Positions 46,299-56,184 of a DNA stretch of 64,000 nt are shown here, piece after piece (positions within the stretch are counted from its first letter, which is position 1; each line of letters opens with the position of its first letter). The notes beneath the pieces were generated by a model. The model made no database searches. It saw only the letters and a list, made by a program, of their open reading frames with translations, and was not told where the DNA came from. This DNA is from Paenibacillus sp. FSL H7-0331 (lineage in GTDB: Bacteria; Bacillota; Bacilli; Paenibacillales; NBRC-103111): assembly GCF_001956045.1 (NCBI RefSeq), contig NZ_MRTH01000015.1, positions 129,209 through 193,208 on the forward strand, written 5' to 3'. The translations under genes were made by a program, and so were the position numbers.

Positions 46299-47546
46299 AT
46301 GTTCAGCTTTGATGATCACGCCAGCCGTGTCGAACAATTCGAATATACGAACGAGCAGTACGATCTCGTTCAGCGAATACGCAGAATCGGGCGCACACAG
46401 ATTGGACCCGCAGCACGACAAACCGATCGCGACGGAACTTTTCCGACTGTTGGTATCAACGCACTTAGGCAAGCTGGTTTAACAGGCTTGTGTGTACCCA
46501 AATCCTCAGGCGGTTCAGGGGCAGGCGTATACGGTGACACCTTGATGCTCGCGCTCGCATTAATGGAAATCGCTTCCTGGTGCTCATCGACCTCGCAGGT
46601 GTTTACACTTCATCATACGGGTGTGCAGCTCGTTCATGCCATGGGCAATGAGGCGCAGCAGAGATACTTTTTCCAGGAGGCGTTGGATGGCCATTTGTTT
46701 GCCAGCTTCGGCAGTGAGGCAGGACCGAACCGCTTTCAGCTTGACAGCACGCTTCGACAAGCCGAAGGCAGCAGTGGCTATCGACTCACCGGCAGCAAGC
46801 AGTTCGCCACCTCGTCTACCGGCTCCAAATGGGCATTTTGGCGCTCGGTGTCCGGGGATGTGGAAGGCACCCAGGATGACCGTTATGTGATGCCCATTGT
46901 TCGGTTGTCCGCTCCCGGCGTTACGATCACCGATGATTGGAACGGGATCGGACAACGAGGTACCGGCAGCGGTCATGTGACGGCAGACAACGTATGGATT
47001 CCGAACGAGCATTTATTCGGGAAGCCCGGCAGCTACCAGGAATGCGCCGATTATTTCGCGGCCCAGTTCCAGATCAACTTCGCAGCCCAGTTCGTCGGCA
47101 TGGCTCAGGGCGCTTATCGTGACGCGCTGAATTACGTTAAAGAACGCGCTCGTCCTTGGGGCGGGCATGCGCATGCTTCTGAAGATCCTTATATTCAGCT
47201 GCGCGTAGCCGATATGGCGACCAAGCTCGCCTCTGCACAGCAATCGGTCATTCGCGCCGCTCGGTTGCTGCAGGCATATATGACGTATCCCGACCTGCGC
47301 AGCAGCATTCATATTGCCGCTTCCCATGCCAAGATTACAGCAACCGAGGTCTCGCTAGATGTAACGAATTCTATTTTTCAGGTTATGGGAGCTTCCTCGG
47401 CAACGCAAAAGTATGGTTTTGATCTTTATTACCGCAACGCCAGAACGCTAACCCTGCATGATCCGGTCGATCGCAGACGGGAAGCTGTAGGCAAATACGA
47501 GCTGGGCTTGGCAGAGCCGGTCCCCCTTCCAGGCAAAAATCGCTAA
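46299..47546 (+). CDS. DszC/SfnC-type acyl-CoA-dehydrogenase-fold flavoprotein
   Basis: The 415-residue protein has the acyl-CoA dehydrogenase fold (LTGLCVPKSSGGSGAGVYGD, SEAGPNRFQLD, LTGSKQFATSS, TITDDWNGIGQRGTGSGHV, VMGASSATQKYGFDLYYRNA). The relatives with this SGSG-type motif include DszC and SfnC, oxygenases acting on thioethers, sulfoxides or sulfonates rather than acyl-CoA. It follows the NtaA-type monooxygenase by 47 bases with GGAGGG before its ATG. The pair parallels the DszC-DszA logic of stepwise oxidation then cleavage. Confidence 0.88.
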   Translation: MFSFDDHASRVEQFEYTNEQYDLVQRIRRIGRTQIGPAARQTDRDGTFPTVGINALRQAGLTGLCVPKSSGGSGAGVYGDTLMLALALMEIASWCSSTSQVFTLHHTGVQLVHAMGNEAQQRYFFQEALDGHLFASFGSEAGPNRFQLDSTLRQAEGSSGYRLTGSKQFATSSTGSKWAFWRSVSGDVEGTQDDRYVMPIVRLSAPGVTITDDWNGIGQRGTGSGHVTADNVWIPNEHLFGKPGSYQECADYFAAQFQINFAAQFVGMAQGAYRDALNYVKERARPWGGHAHASEDPYIQLRVADMATKLASAQQSVIRAARLLQAYMTYPDLRSSIHIAASHAKITATEVSLDVTNSIFQVMGASSATQKYGFDLYYRNARTLTLHDPVDRRREAVGKYELGLAEPVPLPGKNR

Positions 47547-47550
47547 TATA

Positions 47551-47589
47551 CAAAAAAGTTACCCTCATTCTTCGGAATTGAGGGTAACT
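47551..47589. terminator. Bidirectional terminator
   Basis: AGTTACCCTCA/TGAGGGTAACT is a perfect 11-bp stem with an 11-base loop. On the minus strand it is followed by six T and ends the MFS transcript (stop at 47620); on the plus strand it follows the flavoprotein stop by ten bases. Confidence 0.8.
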
Positions 47590-47619
47590 GGCATTTACTT
47601 TATTTATCGGGAAAAGTAA

Positions 47620-48774
47620 CTAGGTGCTTGTGTGACCTTCAGTTTTACGGCTGGTGATAAGCAGTTGTACTCCGATCATCGCAACAATAATTACAAGCAT
47701 GGCGAGAAGGGCGGCCATATAGCTTCCACTGCTGTCATAAATCACTCCAATTAATAATGGACCCATCGCACCTATAATGTACCCGCCACACTGAGACATC
47801 GCCGACCATGCCCCAGCTTCCTCCGGGGTATCCGTCTCGACAATCGGCAGCATAAGGGCTAATGGAAATAATCCTCCTGCTCCAATTCCGAGGAATATTA
47901 CAGCTGGCAGCATTGGCAGATGGAGTACTAACATAACAATCCCTACCAGCTCAGACACACTGCAAAAGATTAGAAAAAATCTTCGTTTACCCGTTCTGGA
48001 TACTAAAAAGGGAATCGTTAATGATACAGGAATTTGAATAATGGTAAAAATCGTAAGGAGCATAGCCGAGCTTGCCGGGCCGTACCCAAAGCTATGTGCA
48101 ATCGGTGAAATCCATGCCGTAAGAGAATAAAATATGCTTGCCATTAATCCAAAAAATATCGTTAACAGAATAGCTCCTTTATTACGGATAGGAAGCTTGG
48201 AACGTACGAAGCTTTCTTTATTAGCTCTATTTCGAAGAAAAACCGACCACACGATTACTGCAAGAACGCCTAAAATTGCCCAGCATGACAAGGTCAACGT
48301 TAAGCTGTGATGACTTCGATTGTATATAGGAATAGAAAATGCAGAAGCCAATGCGGCCCCTACGGTCATGGATGCGGAATAAATACTTACAATACCGGGC
48401 TTTGTGGGGAAATACTTTTTAATAAATCCGGACAGCAGAGGTCCTGCCAAGCTGATCCCGATTCCGCCAACTAGAGCACTTACAACCAATATAAAGACTG
48501 AGCTAACTACGCCCCGCAAAGCGGTTGCCCCAGTAATTAGTATTAATGCAATAAAAATGGTACGTTCAAGACCTACTCGATCACGTAGCGCTGTTGCCGC
48601 AGGTGCAAAAATCCCCATGCATAACACAGGGAATGTAGTAAGCAGACTTGCTGTTAGTCCACTCATTCCCAGATCACTTTGCATAGTACCAATTAAAGGA
48701 GCAACAGATGTAATAATCGGTCTTAGATTTAAAGCTGCGATAAATATGGCTAACAATAAATAATAATTTTTCAT
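47620..48774 (-). CDS. MFS transporter, CynX/NimT-like
   Basis: The 384-residue membrane protein has twelve predicted helices. Its start YYLLLAIFIAALNLRPIITS and the VGGIGISLAGPLLSGFIKKYFP and GLFPLALMLPIVETDTP segments are characteristic of the CynX/YycB/NimT branch (anion or nitroimidazole-type transporters). ATG at 48774 was chosen over 48813 because GGAGGGAGG lies eight bases before it. It is divergent from a LysR gene, a common arrangement in which the regulator controls the transporter. The substrate is unknown. Confidence 0.88.
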   Translation of the reverse strand: MKNYYLLLAIFIAALNLRPIITSVAPLIGTMQSDLGMSGLTASLLTTFPVLCMGIFAPAATALRDRVGLERTIFIALILITGATALRGVVSSVFILVVSALVGGIGISLAGPLLSGFIKKYFPTKPGIVSIYSASMTVGAALASAFSIPIYNRSHHSLTLTLSCWAILGVLAVIVWSVFLRNRANKESFVRSKLPIRNKGAILLTIFFGLMASIFYSLTAWISPIAHSFGYGPASSAMLLTIFTIIQIPVSLTIPFLVSRTGKRRFFLIFCSVSELVGIVMLVLHLPMLPAVIFLGIGAGGLFPLALMLPIVETDTPEEAGAWSAMSQCGGYIIGAMGPLLIGVIYDSSGSYMAALLAMLVIIVAMIGVQLLITSRKTEGHTST

Positions 48775-48866
48775 ATGCTCTGCCTCCCTCCTTCTTAGCT
48801 GTGTAACATTCATTCAAGTATATCGACTCAAATATCATTGTTCAATCCTATAATTTATATTATTAT

Positions 48867-48883
48867 GATAGTAAAAAACTATC
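48867..48883. promoter_or_regulatory. LysR-type operator between divergent genes
   Basis: GATAGT-AAAAA-ACTATC is a perfect 17-bp dyad with a T-N11-A core, 19 bases before the LysR start and about 90 bases from the MFS start. It is the likely binding site of the adjacent LysR protein for autoregulation and control of the transporter. Confidence 0.6.
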
Positions 48884-48901
48884 GATAAAAGGAGTCGTTG
48901 C

Positions 48902-49795
48902 ATGGACTCTCGAAATATACAATACTTTATGGCCGTATTTGAGCATCTTCATTTCACAAAGGCTGCCGAAAAGCTTGGAATCTCACAGCCTACATTAAGT
49001 CAGCAAATTCGCATACTTGAAGCGGAATTAGGAACACCGCTTTTTGATCGCATCGGTAAAAAGGTTGTCGCAACTGAAGCCGGCAACCTCCTGCGGTTGT
49101 ATGGAGTGAAGATGCTCCAAGCCGAACAGGATGCCAAAGATGCTATCAAAGAACTCCTGTCTGGCGAACGAGGAACCATTCGGCTAGCCGTGCTGCCCTC
49201 TGATTTGGATTTTCAGCTTGTTCCACTGTTCGTTCAATTTAAGATGAAATATCCTGACATCCAGCTGCAAGTTTTCTCTACTATACATGTACAAGAAGAA
49301 GTGCTTAACCATAAAGTCGATATCGGTATTGGAATACAAGGTCCACCTGATAAAAGATTAATACAAGTTCCGCTTAGATCAGAGCCCTATTATCTATACG
49401 CTAATTCAGCAAGCGAGCTCGCTAGCAAGAAGGAGATCACGCTGCAAGAACTGGAGCAGCATTCATTAGTTATGTATCCGAAAGGCTTTCTGGGTCGTGA
49501 TTTGGTTGATAAGGTTTGCATAATTGAGGGGATTGAATTAGCTACAGTTATGGAGACCAGTTCAGCCATTTCACTGTTACAATTAGTTTCTGCTGGTGTA
49601 GGCGCTACTATACAGCCTAAAGAATTGCTTAAACAGCATCCAGAACGCACCGATATTGTAGCTATACCATTTACAGGACCAACGCCTGTACGTCATCTGG
49701 AGCTCATCTACTGTACGGATCGATTTATTAGCAGCTCTCATCGACTATTAACGGATGGGCTTATTGACTTCTTTGATGGAAAAAATAGTACATAA
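48902..49795 (+). CDS. LysR-family transcriptional regulator
   Basis: The 297-residue regulator has the winged helix (NIQYFMAVFEHLHFTKAAEK, SQPTLSQQIRILEAEL) and effector domain (GTIRLAVLPSDLDFQLVPLF, SSAISLLQLVSAGVGATI), close to the CynR/GltC type. ATG at 48902 is preceded by AAAGGAG. It is divergent from the CynX-like transporter and probably controls it. Confidence 0.92.
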   Translation: MDSRNIQYFMAVFEHLHFTKAAEKLGISQPTLSQQIRILEAELGTPLFDRIGKKVVATEAGNLLRLYGVKMLQAEQDAKDAIKELLSGERGTIRLAVLPSDLDFQLVPLFVQFKMKYPDIQLQVFSTIHVQEEVLNHKVDIGIGIQGPPDKRLIQVPLRSEPYYLYANSASELASKKEITLQELEQHSLVMYPKGFLGRDLVDKVCIIEGIELATVMETSSAISLLQLVSAGVGATIQPKELLKQHPERTDIVAIPFTGPTPVRHLELIYCTDRFISSSHRLLTDGLIDFFDGKNST

Positions 49796-49822
49796 ACTAC
49801 GATCAACCACTTACGTAACAAT

Positions 49823-49868
49823 AAAAAACCCTTCCCAAGGTGACGTGTGTCAACGACCTGGGAAGGGA
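49823..49868 (-). terminator. Terminator after the NHL/SLH gene
   Basis: On the minus strand CCCTTCCCAGGT pairs with ACCTTGGGAAGGG and is followed by six T, 15 bases after the stop at 49884. Confidence 0.85.
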
Positions 49869-49883
49869 TGTGAGTTATGTCGC

Positions 49884-52800
49884 TTAATCAATCAGTCCCG
49901 ATTTTTGCAGCAGCTTCTTCACCATAATGGCTACTTCTCCTCGGGTGACGTTGCTCTTAGGCGCAAGTTCAGAGGCAGTCCGGCCTTGCACTATTGCGGT
50001 CTTCAAGCATGCCGCGATGCTCTCCCGAGCATACTCCGCCGCTACGTTGCCATCCGCATAATTCGCAAACAGGGCCAGTGTCTGTTCACTAGTCATTGCA
50101 GGTGTCAGTCCGGTCAGCTTCATCCCCCGGGCAATGATGGTCATTGCCTGTTCCCGGGTAATCTTGGCCAGCGGCGCGAAGTTTGTTGAGCTATAGCCGT
50201 CGATTAATCCGTATTCCTGCGCTGTTCCGATATACCCGGCATACCATTCCGATTGCGCCACATCGGTAAAATCGGTCTTACTGCTTCCCGGGGCCAATCC
50301 CAGAGCGCGCACCATGATGGCGGCAAATTCGGCCCTGGTGATGTCCCGGTCCGGTTGGAACGTTTCCTCTGTCACGCCATTGATGACCATCCGTGAACCC
50401 ATATCGTTAACGGCCTCTCCGGACCAGTGATTCACTGCGTCGGAAAACTTCAGCGAATGCCGTACCGCAGTGTAAAGGCTGTTGGTCATGCTGTTGATGG
50501 CTGCGTAGTTACGGCCCTCTTTCACCATCATACGGGTAGGCACAGGATAGGACGAACCGTCCGAATTCACCACTACGCCGGTCGTGATTTGGCTCGGGCT
50601 CACGCCGTCCGGAATGGCGATGGCACGCTCCACATAACTGTTAAAACGATGAATAACGACGTTCTTGCCGTTATAGGAGACTGTCACCGTGAACTCGACG
50701 GGAGCAACCATGACAGTAAACCCTGCTTCTCTTCCTGAATCCGCCACAAGACTTGCTGCCGCTGCATCTGCTTTGGCAATTTCCACCTGTACGGTTAGCT
50801 CGCCCAAGTCCGCGCCGGCTCCCAATTGAGCCGCTGCTTCCTTGACGGGCAAATCGCCAGCTTTGAACTTGTACGAGGCTGACGGAGTGATGAATTCCAG
50901 CGCCGCAGACTCGTCCTCCAACTTCTTCAGCATATCTCCGGTCAGCTTGCCGACGATGACGTCCGAATCAACTGTAATCGGAATCGTGATGACGACGCCA
51001 GCCTCTTCGATCTGCAGCTTCTGCTCAAGCCAGGCTTGATCGATTGTAATCGTGCTCACCGTTCGGTTGCCTACCTTCACTGTGTCGATAGTACCAATTT
51101 TCTCCTCTTTACCGTTTATGGTAATTGTGTATTCATTTGGTTTCGACCCGGTTGTTGGAGTTGGCGCAGCGCCATTTTTTTTGCTTCCTCCGTTGCTCCC
51201 GTTGTTCCCGGATCCGCCGGCTTGGATGACAACCAAGCTTACATTGGCTGTTGCAGTGCCATACGTGCTATAGGTGCCATAGGTGCCGTAGGTGACGGTA
51301 ATCACAGACGTGTGCGTGCCTATTCCCAATCCCGGCGCAGGCTGTAGCATCCAGCTGGTGATGCTGCCTCCCGCTGTTACGGTACTGCCACTGCCTCCAA
51401 CGGTGAATTTACTTGTGTCGCTGGAGTAAACAGCGGTGATCACCGCGTCGCCCGTTCCGCTGTTGACGATGGTCAGTGCTCCAGCTTCCGGCTGCGCATA
51501 CCCGACTCTGACTTCACTGAAGGTTGGCGCGGCTACGTGTAACACAGAATTCGCAACCGGAGCAGGCGTCCACTTCGCATACAATGTTATATCGCCGATT
51601 CCGCTTATCGTATCCGCAGCAAAGTTCCACGCATTGATGCTGTCCGCTTCCTTGTACCATCCGCCAAACGTATAGCCCGGCCGCGTCGGTGTTGTAGGTG
51701 CAGTGATCGTTTCTCCAGTCTTTGCTTGAATCGATGCTACCCCGCCGCCCCCCTGACTGTCAAAGGTTACTGTGTAGGTATTCGGCGTCCACTTCGCGTA
51801 CAACGTCAAATCCCGGCTCGACTTATCCGAAGTAAAGTTCCACTCCGTCTTGTATGCCGCTTCCTTGTACCATCCACTTAAGGTATATCCCTGCCGTGTC
51901 GGTGCTGTCGGTGCTGTAACCTTGTCCCCCACAATGATACGGCTGATCGGTGCTACATCGCCGCCTCCTTGACTGTCGAAAGTTAACGTATAGGTATCCG
52001 GCGGCGTCACCTTCCGGATGCGGTTATTATTCGTATCGGCTATATAGAGATTGCCACTGCTGTCCAACACCAACCCGCCAGGTTTATTGAAAAAAGAGAG
52101 CGCGGCAGAGCCGTTGTTTCCAACGGAATAATCCCCCATATACCCAGTACCCGCGCCCGCTACATGGTCGATCTGCCCCGCCGTATTTACTATCCGGATT
52201 TGATGATTATACTTATCGGCTATATACACATTGCCGCTGCTGTCCACCGCTACATCACTAGGACCCTTTAAATCCGCAGACTTCGCATCCATTTTCTTCC
52301 CATTCCAATTGTATCCGCTGGTTCCGGTGCCTGCGATCGTAGTAATCTTGCCGCTCGCATCGACCTTCCGAATGCGGTTATTATCCGAGTCAGCTATATA
52401 CACATTGCCGCTGCCGTCCACCGCCACTCCTCTTGGAAAGGTCAACCTCGCAGACGTCGCTGGCCCGTTGTCTCCGCTATATCCCGGATACCCGGAGCCC
52501 GCTATCGTGCTGATCTGCCCGCTGGCGTCTACTTTCCGGATACTGTGATTATATGAATCGGCTATATACACATTACCGCTGCCATACACCGCTATTCCAA
52601 CCGGTAAGCTCAGCTGGGCAGAAGTTGCCCCGCCGTTGTCACCGCCATATCCCGGTGTGCCGTTACCCGCTATCGAGTCGATCCTCCCGCTTGGATCAAC
52701 TTTCCGAATGCGGTTATTTTCCGTATCGGCTATGTATACATTGCCGCTGCTGTCTACCGCTATTCCGCCCGGACTATCCAACTGGGCGGATACCGCCGCA

Positions 52801-55625
52801 CCGTTGTCTCCGCTGTATCCCGCCGCACCGGTTCCCGCTATAGTGGTAATCGTTCCGCTTGGATCAACTTTCCGGATGCGATGATTATTCGTATCGGCTA
52901 TGTAGATATTGCCGCTGCCGTCTATCGCCGCTTTACCGGGATAATTCAATTGGGCAGAAGCAGCTGCACCATTGTCCCCGCTGAATCCGTTGTCGCCTGT
53001 GCCCGCTATCACACCACCGATTTTATACTCCGAAGGTCTCCACTTCGCATACAGTACGATAAATCCATTAACCGTATCTGTGGCAAAGTTCCATTCATTG
53101 GTGCAAGCCGCGTCCTTACACCACCCGTCAAAAATATCTTCAAACCGTGCTCTAGGTGCTGTCGGCGCCGTGATCGTAGCTCCCGCGATTGCAAAGTCGT
53201 ACGGCTCTACCGTACCGCCTCCCTGACTGTCAAAGGTCACAGCAAATGTTTCTACAGGCGGCGTCATCTTCCGGATTCGGTAATTGCCGCTATCCGCTAT
53301 ATACACATTGCCACTGTCATCCACCACAACTCCGTAAGGATCACTAAGCTTAGCGGACGAAGCCGGCCCGTTGTCTCCACTCAATGCCTTATCGCCGGTG
53401 CCTGCGATCGTGTCAATCTTCCCGCTCGCATCTATCATCCGAATGCGGTTGTTGCCACTATCGGCTATATACACATTACCGCTTGCGTCAGCCGCCACTC
53501 CAATGGGTGCTTTCAGCTTGGCTAACGTCGCCAGCCCCTTATCTCCGCTGTATCCACCAGTGAGTCCGCCAGTGCCCGCTATCGTGCTGATCTGCCCGCT
53601 CTTATTCACCTTACGGATGCTATGATTACCCAGATCAGCTATATACACATTGCCGCTGCTGTCCAACGCCACTCCATAAGGAAGTCTCAACTCGGCAGAT
53701 GTCGCCGGTCCGTTGTCCCCGCTATATCCAAATTGGGAGCTCCCCGCTATTGTCGTAATCTTCCCACTCGTATCAATCTTCCGAATACGGTTGTTAAGCG
53801 TATCGGCTATATACACATTGCCGCTGCTGTCTGCCGCCACTCCGTGGGGCTGATTCAGTTGGGCAGTCGTTCCCGCAACATTGTCCTTATTGTATCCTCC
53901 CGTACCGGTACCCGCGATCGTGCTGATCTTTCCACTAGCATCCACTTTACGGATGCGGTGGTTATCACGATCAGCTATATAGACATTGCCACTGCTGTCT
54001 ACAGCCACTCCTTTAGGATAATTCAATTGGGCCGATGTCGCGGCACCACCATCCCCACTGTACCCACTTACTCCGGTACCGGCTATCGTGCTGATCTGCC
54101 CGCTTGCATCAATCTTCCGGACGCGGTGATCCCCAGTATCCACGATATAGAAATTGCCGCTGCTATCTAACGCCATTCCAAACGGGCTTCTGAGCTTGGC
54201 GGACACTGCCGCACCACCATCCCCACTGTATCCAAACTCGGTGCCTGCGAACGTGTCGATTTTTCTCATAATGACACTCGTCCTCACCGTCCACTTCGCA
54301 TACAAAGTGATGTCCCCTGTCACCTTATCCGCGGCAAAATCCCACGCATTCGTGAAAGTCGCCTCCTTGTACCACCCGCCAAAAATATAGCCTGTCCTTG
54401 TCGGCTCTGTCGGCGCTGTGATTGCCGTTCCCGTTCTTAAATTGTTGATTGGCATTACTGTGCCGCTTCCCTGACTGTCAAAAGTCACCGTGTAGATGGA
54501 CACTATGGATGGCGTCAGCTTCCGAATACGGTGATTATCACGATCAGCAACATAAACATTGCCACTGCTATCCACCGTCAGTCCGCCAGGGTACTTCAGC
54601 TGGGCAGACGTCGCCTCACCGTTATCACCGCTGTATCCGGCAGTGCCGTTGCCCGCAATCGTATCGATCTGCCCGCTTGGATCTATCTTCCGGATACTAT
54701 GATTAGATCTGTCAGTTATATAGACACTACCGCTGCTGTCCAACGCTACTCCTCTGGGCATGTTCAACTCGGCAGACGTCGCCACCCCCTTGTCACCGCT
54801 GTATCCGGCAGTGTTGGTACCCGCTATCGTGGTGATCTTCCCGCTCGCATCTACCTTTCGGATGCGGTGATTATTCATATCGGCTATATAGACATTGCCG
54901 CCGCTGTCCACTGCCACTCCGACGGGACCATTCAACTGAGCAGACGTCGCCGCGCCGTTATCCCCGCTGTATCCTGCGGTTCCGACACCCGCTATCGTGC
55001 TGATCTTGCCGCTCGTATTGATCTTCCGGATTCGGTGATTGCCATAATCAGCTATGTAGACATTGCCGCTGCCGTCCACTGCTATTCCGCTTGGATCTTT
55101 CAACAGTGCAGACGTCGCCGTAGCGTTATCTCCACCGTATCCGGCAGTACCGGTACCCGCTATCGTGGTGATCTTCCCGCTCGCATCTACCTTTCGGATG
55201 CGGTGATTGCCACTATCGGCTATATAGACATTGCCGCTGCCGTCTGTCGCAATTCCACCAGGATTTCTGAAACTGGCAGACGTCGCCGCACCGTTGTCCC
55301 CACTGTATCCTGCAACTCCGTTGCCCGCGAGCAAGGTGATCTGTCCGCTTGCGTCAATCTGTCGGATGCGGTGATTCTCCGTGTCGGCTATATAGAAATT
55401 GCCGCTGCCATACACCGCTACTCCAACCGGATTCTTGAGCAAGGCAGCCGCTGCCGGACCGTTGTCACCACTGTATCCGCCAGTGCCGGTGCCTGCTATC
55501 GTATCGATTGTATAGATAGTTTTTTGCGCAGCCGCCCTCGCCGTCCCGTCGAAACCAGGCATCATACCGATAAATAGAACGACAATTAATAACAAAGCTA
55601 TACTTCTCTTATATATCCTATTCAT
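49884..55625 (-). CDS. Giant secreted NHL-repeat / InlB-repeat / SLH surface protein
   Basis: The 1913-residue precursor has a signal peptide ending TARAAA. I count three blocks of six NHL repeats, each with an IAGTGxxGYSGDNGxA turn, followed by a VAVDSSGNVYIADxxNHRIRK-type strand set. The blocks are separated by InlB/Listeria-Bacteroides repeats (TVTFDSQGGG, then GYxxxGWYKEA, ITLYAKW): one after block 1, one after block 2, two after block 3. A spacer domain, a Gly/Asn/Ser-rich linker, a further beta-rich region and three SLH domains follow (FSDAVNHWSGEAVNDM, FTDVAQSEWYAGYIG, and a third at the C-terminus). SLH domains anchor it to pyruvylated cell-wall polymer. It probably displays three six-bladed propellers for glycan or protein binding. 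GGGAGG precedes the ATG. Confidence 0.92.
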   Translation of the reverse strand: MNRIYKRSIALLLIVVLFIGMMPGFDGTARAAAQKTIYTIDTIAGTGTGGYSGDNGPAAAALLKNPVGVAVYGSGNFYIADTENHRIRQIDASGQITLLAGNGVAGYSGDNGAATSASFRNPGGIATDGSGNVYIADSGNHRIRKVDASGKITTIAGTGTAGYGGDNATATSALLKDPSGIAVDGSGNVYIADYGNHRIRKINTSGKISTIAGVGTAGYSGDNGAATSAQLNGPVGVAVDSGGNVYIADMNNHRIRKVDASGKITTIAGTNTAGYSGDKGVATSAELNMPRGVALDSSGSVYITDRSNHSIRKIDPSGQIDTIAGNGTAGYSGDNGEATSAQLKYPGGLTVDSSGNVYVADRDNHRIRKLTPSIVSIYTVTFDSQGSGTVMPINNLRTGTAITAPTEPTRTGYIFGGWYKEATFTNAWDFAADKVTGDITLYAKWTVRTSVIMRKIDTFAGTEFGYSGDGGAAVSAKLRSPFGMALDSSGNFYIVDTGDHRVRKIDASGQISTIAGTGVSGYSGDGGAATSAQLNYPKGVAVDSSGNVYIADRDNHRIRKVDASGKISTIAGTGTGGYNKDNVAGTTAQLNQPHGVAADSSGNVYIADTLNNRIRKIDTSGKITTIAGSSQFGYSGDNGPATSAELRLPYGVALDSSGNVYIADLGNHSIRKVNKSGQISTIAGTGGLTGGYSGDKGLATLAKLKAPIGVAADASGNVYIADSGNNRIRMIDASGKIDTIAGTGDKALSGDNGPASSAKLSDPYGVVVDDSGNVYIADSGNYRIRKMTPPVETFAVTFDSQGGGTVEPYDFAIAGATITAPTAPRARFEDIFDGWCKDAACTNEWNFATDTVNGFIVLYAKWRPSEYKIGGVIAGTGDNGFSGDNGAAASAQLNYPGKAAIDGSGNIYIADTNNHRIRKVDPSGTITTIAGTGAAGYSGDNGAAVSAQLDSPGGIAVDSSGNVYIADTENNRIRKVDPSGRIDSIAGNGTPGYGGDNGGATSAQLSLPVGIAVYGSGNVYIADSYNHSIRKVDASGQISTIAGSGYPGYSGDNGPATSARLTFPRGVAVDGSGNVYIADSDNNRIRKVDASGKITTIAGTGTSGYNWNGKKMDAKSADLKGPSDVAVDSSGNVYIADKYNHQIRIVNTAGQIDHVAGAGTGYMGDYSVGNNGSAALSFFNKPGGLVLDSSGNLYIADTNNNRIRKVTPPDTYTLTFDSQGGGDVAPISRIIVGDKVTAPTAPTRQGYTLSGWYKEAAYKTEWNFTSDKSSRDLTLYAKWTPNTYTVTFDSQGGGGVASIQAKTGETITAPTTPTRPGYTFGGWYKEADSINAWNFAADTISGIGDITLYAKWTPAPVANSVLHVAAPTFSEVRVGYAQPEAGALTIVNSGTGDAVITAVYSSDTSKFTVGGSGSTVTAGGSITSWMLQPAPGLGIGTHTSVITVTYGTYGTYSTYGTATANVSLVVIQAGGSGNNGSNGGSKKNGAAPTPTTGSKPNEYTITINGKEEKIGTIDTVKVGNRTVSTITIDQAWLEQKLQIEEAGVVITIPITVDSDVIVGKLTGDMLKKLEDESAALEFITPSASYKFKAGDLPVKEAAAQLGAGADLGELTVQVEIAKADAAAASLVADSGREAGFTVMVAPVEFTVTVSYNGKNVVIHRFNSYVERAIAIPDGVSPSQITTGVVVNSDGSSYPVPTRMMVKEGRNYAAINSMTNSLYTAVRHSLKFSDAVNHWSGEAVNDMGSRMVINGVTEETFQPDRDITRAEFAAIMVRALGLAPGSSKTDFTDVAQSEWYAGYIGTAQEYGLIDGYSSTNFAPLAKITREQAMTIIARGMKLTGLTPAMTSEQTLALFANYADGNVAAEYARESIAACLKTAIVQGRTASELAPKSNVTRGEVAIMVKKLLQKSGLID

Positions 55626-56061
55626 TTACTGCTGCCTCCCGAAAATTTATCTATTTTCCTTTCGTCAACCTTGCCGGTCAGGATTCTCCTGTAGGCACAC
55701 TGTGAATTACGTTTGTCATCTCTTGTCTAATTCTTTTCCAGTTCCAACTTACGAATCTCAACACATTCTTCAACTCCTTCTTGATTTATTGGCTATTCCC
55801 AAGCTTCATCCTATACTGCAACCTTGCAACCGGTAACGGATGCATCCTCCTGCACGGAAGCCAACTAGACTACCCATTCCTCAGCTTGATTAGGGGTCAC
55901 TATCAACTGTTTATTATAAAGAAGCTGTCTCCCAAAATTCTCACAAATGTCGAATTCGGTCGAAAAAGAAGGCGCGGTCCATAGCCAGGTATCCCATGTA
56001 GCACTTATTATTATTTGGACAAAAATAAGGGGCAATCTGATCCGATGCGGAACGAATTAAA
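55626..56061. other. Non-coding gap upstream of the NHL/SLH gene
   Basis: This stretch of about 435 bases contains no convincing gene; short open frames have no ribosome-binding site or family features. It should include the promoter of the NHL/SLH gene on the minus strand, but I could not find a good -35/-10 pair. Confidence 0.5.
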
Positions 56062-56109
56062 GCAAAACAAAAAGGCCTGAGCCCGGAAAATTCCGGAATC
56101 AGACCTTTT
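56062..56109 (-). terminator. Terminator after the small 56185 gene
   Basis: On the minus strand AAAAGGTCTGA and TCAGGCCTTTT (one wobble) enclose an inner TTCCGG/CCGGAA stem and are followed by a T-rich tract (TTTTTGTTTT). It lies about 75 bases after the stop of the small protein gene, which supports that gene being real and expressed. Confidence 0.7.
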
Positions 56110-56184
56110 AGTTGCCTAATGTAATAAAGCGTTTACCTTTGTAGAATCACTTCACTATTAGAGAAGGGCGCTTTCGTTTTAATA

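Noticed and set aside
52000..55450. Regularly spaced DNA repeats resembling a repeat array
   Set aside because: They are in-frame codons of NHL repeats with variable sequence and no constant repeat-spacer pattern; not a CRISPR array.
54531..55577. 348-residue open frame antisense to the NHL/SLH gene, with similar repeats
   Set aside because: The repeats are the reverse reading of the NHL-coding repeats. Signal peptide, SLH domains and ribosome-binding site all support the other strand.
55781..55984. Plus-strand frame of 67 residues in the gap after the NHL/SLH gene start
   Set aside because: No ribosome-binding site, no recognisable motif and unusual composition; treated as non-coding.
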